Positions 1 to 5,216 of a DNA stretch of 5,601 bases are shown here, piece by piece (position 1 is the first letter of the stretch; the number at the start of each line of letters is the position of its first letter). The stretch spans positions 1 through 5,601 of the forward strand of contig JAAXHB010000193.1 in assembly GCA_012271125.1 (NCBI GenBank). The letters are read 5' to 3'. The notes under the pieces are model-generated. The model was not told the DNA's origin. It saw nothing but the letters and a program-made list of their open reading frames with translations, and made no database searches. The translations under genes and the position numbers were made by a program. Origin of the DNA: Actinomycetota bacterium (lineage in GTDB: Bacteria > Actinomycetota > Acidimicrobiia > Acidimicrobiales > Aldehydirespiratoraceae).

Positions 1-264
1 CGGATGGGCGTGCCCCAAAATCTGTGGCCCGTAGCTGTTGACATAGTCGATGTAACGAGTGCCGTTTTCGTCCCACACATAAGGGCCATCGCCGCGGTAC
101 ACAAAATACGGCGTGCCCCCAACAGATCGAAATGCTCGCACCGGTGAGTTCACCCCACCGGGGATCACCTGCTGGGCTTGCTCAAACAGCTCCTCGTTCG
201 CGTCGCTATTGGAGCCGTCGCTGTCATTGATGATGCCATTGACGCCAGCAGCGACGTCGCCCAT
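1..264 (-). CDS. hemL: Glutamate-1-semialdehyde 2,1-aminomutase, N-terminal 88 residues (runs off the window)
   Basis: PLP enzyme of the aminotransferase class III fold that turns glutamate-1-semialdehyde, the HemA product, into 5-aminolevulinate in the cytoplasm. Seen here: ELFEQAQQVIPGGVNSPVRA at residues 25-44, followed by FRSVGGTPYFVYRGDGPYVW, then NGTRYIDYVNSYGPQILGHAHP-type sequence ending at residue 88, all typical of the HemL N-terminus. The PLP-binding lysine lies beyond the window edge. The ATG at 264 has GAG seven bases upstream and begins 8 nt after the hemB stop. A TTG at 276-274, overlapping the hemB TGA, would add four residues. No ATG, GTG or TTG follows before the conserved core, so the protein carries about 22 extra N-terminal residues rich in Asn, Asp, Ser and Gly. 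Family call is very secure; the exact start is less so. Confidence 0.96.
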   Translation of the reverse strand, partial: MGDVAAGVNGIINDSDGSNSDANEELFEQAQQVIPGGVNSPVRAFRSVGGTPYFVYRGDGPYVWDENGTRYIDYVNSYGPQILGHAHP

Positions 265-272
265 GTCGTTGC

Positions 273-1262
273 TCAATCCGCCCGCCGCAACTGCTCACAA
301 AGCTGCCGCGCAAAGTAGGTCAAGATCACATCCGCCCCTGCGCGCTTAATCGCCAACACATGCTCATGCGCGACAGCTTCCAAATCCAACCAGCCTCGCT
401 GCGCCGCGGCATGCACCATCGAATACTCACCCGACACGTGATACGCAGCAATCGGCACATTCAACTCCCGCCGAGCCGTTGAAATCACATCCAAATAGGG
501 GAGTGCCGGCTTAACCATCACAATGTCGGCACCCTCATCAACGTCTGCCTGCAGCTCCCGTGTCGCCTCACGAGCATTGGCAACATCTTGCTGATAGCCC
601 TTGCGATCCCCACCACCGGCGATTTCCACATTGACAGCATCTCGAAACGGCCCATACAACGTCGTTGCATACTTCGCCGAATACGCCATGATCACCGTGT
701 CCGCACACCCAGCCGAATCCAACGCTTGACGAATCGCCCCAACCTGGCCATCCATCATCCCCGACGGTGCCACCACATGCGCCCCCGCGTGCGCCTGCGC
801 AACCGCAATTTGACCGTAAGCCTTGATGGTTTCGTCATTGTCGACATTTCCGTCTGCGTCCAACACCCCACAATGCCCATGATCGGTGTACTCATCAAGA
901 CACAAATCCGCCGCAATTACTAAGTCGTCACCGACATCTGCACGTAAGTCTTCTAACGACTTTTGGACGATGCCATTCCACGACCACGCCTGTGAACCCT
1001 GATAATCCTTCTCAGCGGGAATGCCAAACAAAATCACTCCGGCGACCCCTAGCTCCGCCAACTCAGTCACCTCAGCCCGCAGCGAATCCCGAGTGTGCTG
1101 CACCTGATGAGGCAATGACTCAATCGGTTGCGGCTCCGAAATGTCCTCACGCACAAATAGTGGAGCGATCAGGTCAGCCGAGCTCAGATGATGCTCTGCC
1201 ACCATCCGTCGCAGCGCAGCGGTGCGCCGCAAGCGCCTAGGTCGTTGCTGGGGAAAACCCAC
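273..1262 (-). CDS. hemB: Porphobilinogen synthase (delta-aminolevulinic acid dehydratase)
   Basis: Condenses two 5-aminolevulinate molecules to porphobilinogen in the cytoplasm. Full length at 329 residues, the usual size, as a TIM-barrel enzyme. The N-terminus FPQQRPRRLRRTAALRRMV is the standard opening. The two active-site lysines are visible: K197 in YSAKYA, before YGPFRDA, and the Schiff-base K251 in MVKPALPYLD. The metal-site stretch reads DLCLDEYTDHGHCG at 119-132, so two Cys (C121, C131) are kept while the middle Cys of the zinc-type CxCx7C set is Asp (D123). The start is GTG at 1262. An in-frame TAA upstream with no other start codon between leaves no longer option, and the next ATG (M20) would remove conserved sequence. 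No convincing Shine-Dalgarno is present; the start codon sits in a potential hairpin. It follows hemD after 44 nt and precedes hemL by 8 nt. Confidence 0.98.
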   Translation of the reverse strand: MGFPQQRPRRLRRTAALRRMVAEHHLSSADLIAPLFVREDISEPQPIESLPHQVQHTRDSLRAEVTELAELGVAGVILFGIPAEKDYQGSQAWSWNGIVQKSLEDLRADVGDDLVIAADLCLDEYTDHGHCGVLDADGNVDNDETIKAYGQIAVAQAHAGAHVVAPSGMMDGQVGAIRQALDSAGCADTVIMAYSAKYATTLYGPFRDAVNVEIAGGGDRKGYQQDVANAREATRELQADVDEGADIVMVKPALPYLDVISTARRELNVPIAAYHVSGEYSMVHAAAQRGWLDLEAVAHEHVLAIKRAGADVILTYFARQLCEQLRRAD

Positions 1263-1282
1263 AGGCTCAGGGTAACCCTGTG
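1260..1282 (-). promoter_or_regulatory. Alternative hairpins over the hemB start codon
   Basis: Two inverted repeats overlap just upstream of hemB. The inner one is CAGGG-TAA-CCCTG (1268-1280), a 5-bp stem with a 3-nt loop. The outer pair is CACAGG (1260-1265) with CCTGTG (1277-1282), a 6-bp stem whose downstream arm includes the GTG start codon of hemB. The two pairings use shared bases and so compete. No T-run follows, so this is not a terminator. A role in controlling hemB translation is only an inference, and short stems like these can arise by chance. Confidence 0.3.
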
Positions 1283-1306
1283 CGCTTTAAGGCCTCTATG
1301 AATTGA

Positions 1307-2041
1307 TTATGAACTGACGTGCTCCACCAGTGCTTCAACTACCCCATCAATGTCATGTTGGGATGCCTCAACGGTCACTGCTACACCTAACGACTCAGCC
1401 GTCTCCGACGTTGCCGGCCCTATCGATACAACTAACGACGGAATCTGTGACACCTGCGCCAATAGTTGTTCCACTGTTGACGACGACGTGAACACCACCG
1501 CATCCGCACCGACAACGTCATCACGCTGCGCCTCCGTCAGCTCAGCCGGCAAGGTTTGATAAGCGGCGACGTCCACAACGCTCCAGCCCATCTCCCGCAA
1601 ACCATCCGGCAGCACCTGCCGTGCCTTCGCCGCCCTCGCCAACACCACCTTGCCGCCCCGCCTATCAGGCCTTGGAAACACCTCCAGCAAACCTTCAGCA
1701 ATCGATCGATCCGGCAACACATCCACCCGCAACCCGCAATCGGCAGCCGTCCTAGCCGTCCCCGGCCCAATCACCGCCACCTTCACACCATCCGCAAGAG
1801 GCTCCTCCAAGGCTTGTGCCACACAACGCGCCCCGTTCGGACTCGTCACCACAAGCCAATCTCTTGCCTCCAGCTCACCAAGCGCTTCCCGTAATGCCAC
1901 CCCATCGTCATCAGGTTCAGCAACCGCAATTACCGGAGCACTCACCACCGCCGCCCCCTGCGCCGACAACGCCTCCACAAGCGGCCCAGCCTGTGACCCG
2001 CTACGACACACCACCACCCTCAACCCCACCAACTCACTCAT
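1307..2041 (-). CDS. hemD: Uroporphyrinogen-III synthase
   Basis: Closes hydroxymethylbilane with inversion of ring D to give uroporphyrinogen III. Length is 244 residues, normal for a stand-alone HemD with two Rossmann-like lobes. HemD is poorly conserved, so the call rests on family-like pieces plus position: LRVVVCRSGSQAGPLVEAL near the N-terminus, WLVVTSPNGAR at 62-72, VAVIGPGTA near 88-96, Y161 in AAYQTLP (a Tyr here is commonly conserved near the active site), VVFTSSSTVEQLL at 182-194 and VSIGPATSETAESLG near 205-219. The ATG at 2041 is preferred because GAGG lies seven bases upstream. A TTG at 2047 is in frame but would have GAGG only one base away. The ATG overlaps the hemC stop (ATGAGTGA, 8 nt shared), indicating translational coupling. 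It is not fused to a uroporphyrinogen methyltransferase, unlike some actinobacterial HemD proteins. Confidence 0.93.
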   Translation of the reverse strand: MSELVGLRVVVCRSGSQAGPLVEALSAQGAAVVSAPVIAVAEPDDDGVALREALGELEARDWLVVTSPNGARCVAQALEEPLADGVKVAVIGPGTARTAADCGLRVDVLPDRSIAEGLLEVFPRPDRRGGKVVLARAAKARQVLPDGLREMGWSVVDVAAYQTLPAELTEAQRDDVVGADAVVFTSSSTVEQLLAQVSQIPSLVVSIGPATSETAESLGVAVTVEASQHDIDGVVEALVEHVSS

Positions 2042-2903
2042 TGACAATCCTCAGTAAATGTCTCGCCACAGAACTACCTAGTTCATGTGGGTCCTCACCC
2101 TGTTCAGTGTGACGTTCCACCCCTCCAGCAGCAGTCGCCAAGACGCCGGTCAACTCCAATGTGTCGGACAAAAAGGCGTATGCCCCAGCGGGGGTCTGAC
2201 AGTCGCCGCCTAATTCAGCAAGAAATGCTCTCTCAGCATCTACAGCTCTTCTTGTCGCCTGATCCTCAATACCCACCAAAAGCTCCTTCAGTTCATCATC
2301 GGCACGACACTCAACTGCAATAGCCCCTTGTCCAACTTGTGGCACAAACTCTTCAACCGGCAACGGATCAACCACCTCCGGCTCTCGCCCCAATCTGTCA
2401 AGCGCCGCCTTAGCCATAACAATCGCATCAAAGGAACCCAGCCTCTCTAGTCGAGTGTCAATATTGCCCCGCAACTCCACAAACCGCAGGTCAGGGCGCA
2501 TATGCGCCAACTGAGCCCGTCGCCTCGGTGCCCCCGTTGCCACAGTCGCTCCCTCAGGCAGGTCAGCCAACCGACATCCAACCAAACAATCCTGCGGATC
2601 GCCTCGTTCAAGCACAGCTGCCAACGCCAAACCTGAAACAGTCGTCGACTGCAAGTCCTTCGCGGAATGAACCGCCACATCAGCCCGGCTGTCCAGAACC
2701 GCAGCTTGAACGTCGCTTACAAAAACACCCTTGCCACCAATTTCTTGGATCGGCACATCAGCCTGCCGGTCACCCGCAGTTGTTACCTCAACAATCTCAG
2801 CATCAACGTCAGGCTGTCGCTCCCGCAGCAGCTCAATCACGTAGTTCGTCTGCCAAATAGCCAACGGGCCACGCCGAGTAGCAACCCGAATCTTCATCGG
2901 CAT
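2034..2903 (-). CDS. hemC: Porphobilinogen deaminase (hydroxymethylbilane synthase)
   Basis: Joins four porphobilinogens into linear hydroxymethylbilane using a covalent dipyrromethane cofactor. Length is 289 residues, slightly shorter than the common 300-315. Visible landmarks are: RVATRRGPLAIWQT at 6-19; GGKGVFVSDVQ at 57-66; AVHSAKDLQ at 77-85 with K82 and the catalytic D83 (Asp84 in E. coli); TGAPRRRAQL at 123-132 with the cofactor-binding R127 and R128; LRGNIDTRL at 144-152; VGQGAIAVECR at 190-200; and LGGDCQTPAGAYA at 231-243, where C235 is the cofactor-attachment cysteine. Two serines expected from the E. coli enzyme (Ser13, Ser129) are Gly12 and Ala125 here. Start is ATG 2903, with another ATG two codons in (2897); neither has a clear Shine-Dalgarno. 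It begins 15 nt after hemA and its stop overlaps the hemD start. Confidence 0.98.
   Translation of the reverse strand: MPMKIRVATRRGPLAIWQTNYVIELLRERQPDVDAEIVEVTTAGDRQADVPIQEIGGKGVFVSDVQAAVLDSRADVAVHSAKDLQSTTVSGLALAAVLERGDPQDCLVGCRLADLPEGATVATGAPRRRAQLAHMRPDLRFVELRGNIDTRLERLGSFDAIVMAKAALDRLGREPEVVDPLPVEEFVPQVGQGAIAVECRADDELKELLVGIEDQATRRAVDAERAFLAELGGDCQTPAGAYAFLSDTLELTGVLATAAGGVERHTEQGEDPHELGSSVARHLLRIVNE
2049..2052 (-). promoter_or_regulatory. Shine-Dalgarno GAGG for hemD, inside the end of hemC
   Basis: GAGG on the minus strand ends seven bases before ATG 2041. This spacing fixes the hemD start at the ATG overlapping the hemC stop rather than at the TTG six bases upstream, and places the ribosome site within the last codons of hemC. 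Confidence 0.7.
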
Positions 2904-2918
2904 AATCGCCGGGCTGGG

Positions 2919-4187
2919 CTATAGATCAAACAGATCGCGGATGGCCTCCGCCAAACGATCTCCACGAGCATGCCCAGCCGCATCCTTGAGACGCACCGTC
3001 GGCTCATGCAGCATCTTGTTCGTGACGCCTCGCACCAGCGACTCCACCGCCGCCAACTGCGCCGGCGTCAACTCACTCAAGCGAGCCTCATAGCGTGCCA
3101 ACTCCGCCTCACTAATCTCGCTCGCCCGCTCTCGCAACGCCGAAATCACCGGCGCAACACTTCGAGCCGACGTCTCCAACTGAAACCGCTCCGTCTCCGC
3201 CGCAACAATTTCACGCACCTTGTCAGCTTCAGTGCTTCGATCAGCTCGCCCAGCCTCCACATAAGCGTTGACGTCATCCATATTCAGCAACGTCACCCCG
3301 TCCAAATCCCCCGCAGTCACCTCAACGTCACGCGGCACCGCCACATCAATAATCAACAACGCCTTGCCGTCACGCTTCGACATGACCGCATCGATGCTGC
3401 TGTGCTCCAAAATGATCTCCGACGCACCCGTGGTCGTCATCAACAAATCCGCATCCACAAGCACAGTCGCCAAGTCCTCCAACGGAACAGCCCGCCCACC
3501 ACACTCCTGAGCCGCTGCCACCGAACGCTCAAATGTGCGACTCGCCACCGCTAAATCCGCCAGCCCAGCATCCGCCAACGCTTGCAAAGTGCCCTTAGCC
3601 ATCGTGCCCGCACCCAATAACAACACACGCCGCCCCTCAAGCCCTTCGCCACCACCAAATCGCTCTGCAGCCAACGCAACCGCTGCTTGTGAAACCGAGG
3701 CAATGCCCTTGCCAATGTCAGTAGCTGACCGTGCCTGTTTGCCAGTCTCCAAAGCCCGTGAAAACAGCCGATCCAGCCTCGACCCAACCGTGCCCTCGCC
3801 CTGCGCCGCCTGATACGCCCCGCGCACCTGCCCCAAAATCTCATGCTCGCCAATCACCACCGAATCAAGCCCAGCCGCCACGCCAAACAAATGCGAAACC
3901 GCCTCAAGGTCATGACGGGTATAAAGCTGATCCGACAACTCCTGGGATGAAATCCCCGAATGACGTGCCAAAAAGTCCCGCACATCAGCACACCCGCCAT
4001 GAAAAAGCTCCGCTTCGGCGTAAATCTCAATGCGATGACACGTCGACAGCACCACAACCTCGTTGAGATTGTCGCTGCCCGTAAGCGTCGCAAGCGCCTT
4101 GGGCAAATCGTCAGCTGAAATCGTCAGCCGTTCAAGGACATCAAGCGAACTTGTGCGATGAGTGGCACCCATCGCGATTAGCGACAC
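2919..4187 (-). CDS. hemA: Glutamyl-tRNA reductase
   Basis: NADPH-dependent reductase that converts glutamyl-tRNA(Glu) to glutamate-1-semialdehyde, the committing step of C5-pathway tetrapyrrole synthesis. Full length at 422 residues. The N-terminal catalytic domain begins MSLIAMGATHRTSSLDVLER, has the catalytic C50 in VVVLSTCHRIEIYA, and shows HLFGVAAGLDSVVIGEHEIL near 99-118. The NADPH-binding Rossmann domain has VLLLGAGTMAKGTL near 188-201 and DVAVPRDV at 281-288. The C-terminal helical dimerisation region ends with LVRGVTNKMLHEPTVRLKDA. The usual STCNRTE motif reads STCHRIE here. Start is GTG 4187; the in-frame ATG at 4172 would remove the first beta strand (SLIAMG), and a TAG lies in frame 12 nt before the GTG. 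No good Shine-Dalgarno is seen. It starts 30 nt after the small membrane ORF and ends 15 nt before hemC. Confidence 0.98.
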   Translation of the reverse strand: MSLIAMGATHRTSSLDVLERLTISADDLPKALATLTGSDNLNEVVVLSTCHRIEIYAEAELFHGGCADVRDFLARHSGISSQELSDQLYTRHDLEAVSHLFGVAAGLDSVVIGEHEILGQVRGAYQAAQGEGTVGSRLDRLFSRALETGKQARSATDIGKGIASVSQAAVALAAERFGGGEGLEGRRVLLLGAGTMAKGTLQALADAGLADLAVASRTFERSVAAAQECGGRAVPLEDLATVLVDADLLMTTTGASEIILEHSSIDAVMSKRDGKALLIIDVAVPRDVEVTAGDLDGVTLLNMDDVNAYVEAGRADRSTEADKVREIVAAETERFQLETSARSVAPVISALRERASEISEAELARYEARLSELTPAQLAAVESLVRGVTNKMLHEPTVRLKDAAGHARGDRLAEAIRDLFDL

Positions 4188-4217
4188 GGTGCAAGTCTAA
4201 TGACCCCGCCCTTACCC

Positions 4218-4307
4218 CTATCTTGCCAAAAAGAAAAGTTGCAACACTCCCGCGCCGGCGATCAACACCAACAACGCAACAATCGCAATGGTGGTTCCCC
4301 TTCTCAT
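4218..4307 (-). CDS. Small single-pass membrane protein, 29 residues, unknown function
   Basis: An ATG at 4307 opens a 29-codon frame closed by TAG at 4220-4218. It begins MRRGTTIAIVALLVL and ends LQLFFLAR: two arginines, then an uninterrupted hydrophobic stretch from about residue 6 to 28, then a final Arg. This is the pattern of one transmembrane helix, probably with the N-terminus inside by the positive-inside rule. GAGG (4319-4316) lies 8 nt upstream, a better ribosome site than most genes here have. It fills the 141-nt space between the DUF62-like gene and hemA, starting 21 nt after the former and stopping 30 nt before the latter. The frame matches that of the upstream gene, separated by its TGA and seven codons. 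I do not recognise the family; no function can be given. The alternative is non-coding spacer with a chance hydrophobic frame, but the ribosome site and spacing argue for a gene. Confidence 0.62.
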   Translation of the reverse strand: MRRGTTIAIVALLVLIAGAGVLQLFFLAR

Positions 4308-4315
4308 ATCTTGGG

Positions 4316-4319
4316 CCTC
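4316..4319 (-). promoter_or_regulatory. Shine-Dalgarno GAGG for the 29-residue membrane ORF
   Basis: GAGG on the minus strand ends eight bases before ATG 4307, near the ideal distance. It is the main sequence support that the short frame is translated. Confidence 0.55.
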
Positions 4320-4328
4320 ATATTCCCC

Positions 4329-5192
4329 TCAGCGTTTGCCTAACTCGACCTGGGTAACGGTACCCGCTGACCCACCCTCAGCCGGACGAATCCTCACTTC
4401 GGTGCCTTCGCCAATGCCCAGCTCAACTGCCGCCGACCGGCGACACATCGCCAATGACACCAGCCCCACCGAATCCACCACTAATCCAATCTTGCCCACG
4501 TCAATATCGTCGTAAGTGCTCGCTACCTCAGCCGTGCGAATATCGTCGTCCATGCTCAACTGAATCACTGCCCCAAACACCACCAGATCATCCATGGCTA
4601 AGTTCAGCTGACAGTTACCGAAGCGATCCACCCACAAGACTTCCGCTACAAGATCATCGCCATCCATTTGGCTCACCGGCATCGTCGCCGGCGTCAAGCT
4701 AGCAGTGTCAATTTCATTGCCCAGCTCGCCTAGCTCCACACCTTCGGATAGATGTGCCGCAGCTGGCGCAAACACATCCCTCCCCGCAAAAGTGATCCCA
4801 TGCTCTGGACTCTGCTCAAGCTGATAGGTGGTATTGGTCAGCTCCACCGCACGAGTTGCCCCACCCACAAGTGCTACCGCCGGCCCCAGCAAACCATTGT
4901 CCGGTCCGACCAGCACCGATGCCCCATCACCTACCTCTACCGCCACCGCTCGCCGACTTCCACCAACCCCTGGATCAACAACAGCAAGCACCACCCCCGG
5001 GCACAGATACGGCGCAGAGCGTGCCAGAGCTAGCCCTCCGGCACGCACATTGTGCGGCGGTATCTGATGGGTGACGTCTATCACACGTGTTGTTGGCGAA
5101 ATCCCCGCAATAACCGAATGGACCACCCCAACAAACTCATCCGCTAACCCATAGTCCGACAAAAACGAGACTGTCTCGTAACGCTTTGACAT
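4329..5192 (-). CDS. SAM hydroxide adenosyltransferase-like protein (DUF62 / SAM hydrolase family), triad His absent
   Basis: The family is related to fluorinase and chlorinase; characterised non-halogenating members split S-adenosylmethionine with water into adenosine and methionine. Length is 287 residues, the usual size. Family signatures are visible: FLSDYGLADEFVGVV at 10-24, VIDVTHQIPPHNVRAG near 37-52, VVDPGVGGSRR at 71-81, VGPDNGLLGP at 95-104, ITFAGRDVFAPAAAHL at 133-148 and VDRFGNCQLNL at 188-198 from the C-terminal beta-barrel domain. Of the Asp-Arg-His triad reported for the archaeal enzyme, D73 and R80 are present but the His of TFHGRD is Ala136. Gly137, at the position of fluorinase Ser158, argues against a fluorinase. 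Start ATG 5192 has no strong Shine-Dalgarno (GAG only two bases away). It follows proC by 19 nt, through an 18-bp palindrome. Family call is secure; hydrolase activity is uncertain. Confidence 0.93.
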   Translation of the reverse strand: MSKRYETVSFLSDYGLADEFVGVVHSVIAGISPTTRVIDVTHQIPPHNVRAGGLALARSAPYLCPGVVLAVVDPGVGGSRRAVAVEVGDGASVLVGPDNGLLGPAVALVGGATRAVELTNTTYQLEQSPEHGITFAGRDVFAPAAAHLSEGVELGELGNEIDTASLTPATMPVSQMDGDDLVAEVLWVDRFGNCQLNLAMDDLVVFGAVIQLSMDDDIRTAEVASTYDDIDVGKIGLVVDSVGLVSLAMCRRSAAVELGIGEGTEVRIRPAEGGSAGTVTQVELGKR

Positions 5193-5198
5193 GTCTCA

Positions 5199-5216
5199 AC
5201 TAGCTCTAGAGCTAGT
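5199..5216. repeat. 18-bp perfect palindrome at the proC / DUF62-like junction
   Basis: ACTAGCTCTAGAGCTAGT is a perfect inverted repeat with no spacer. It contains three CTAG tetranucleotides and covers the proC stop codon (TAG at 5214-5212), ending 7 bp before the ATG of the next gene. No T-run follows on the minus strand, so it is not a standard intrinsic terminator. It could be a protein-binding operator or an mRNA hairpin that adjusts proC and downstream expression; which one cannot be told from sequence. Confidence 0.6.

Noticed and set aside
1263..1310. Possible promoter before hemB (CATAAT-like hexamer on the minus strand)
   Set aside because: No -35-like hexamer at an acceptable distance; the best TTGAAG is about 21 nt away. 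An AT-rich gap alone is too weak.
2042..2047. TTG at 2047 as the hemD start
   Set aside because: GAGG would lie only one base from it; the ATG at 2041 has the normal seven-base spacing.
1650..2057. Plus-strand ORF of 135 codons opposite hemD
   Set aside because: Low-complexity Ser/Thr/Pro/Ala translation, a typical mirror of a coding strand, with hemD well supported on the other strand.
2970..3554. Plus-strand ORF of 194 codons opposite hemA
   Set aside because: Arg-, His- and Gln-rich translation with no family look, lying wholly antisense to hemA. It is explained by codon bias of the real gene; the same holds for the other plus-strand frames.
4503..4549. Direct repeat of AATATCGTCGT (4503-4513 and 4539-4549)
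   Set aside because: Both copies lie in the DUF62-like coding frame and encode Asp-Asp-Ile; coding coincidence is sufficient.
4329..5192. DUF62-like gene as a fluorinase or chlorinase
   Set aside because: It keeps the hydrolase-type DPGVGxxR block and has Gly where fluorinase has Ser158; there is no halometabolite gene nearby.
5199..5216. Palindrome as an intrinsic terminator after proC
   Set aside because: Perfect symmetry leaves little loop, the stem is AT/GC mixed, and no T-run follows in the direction of transcription.
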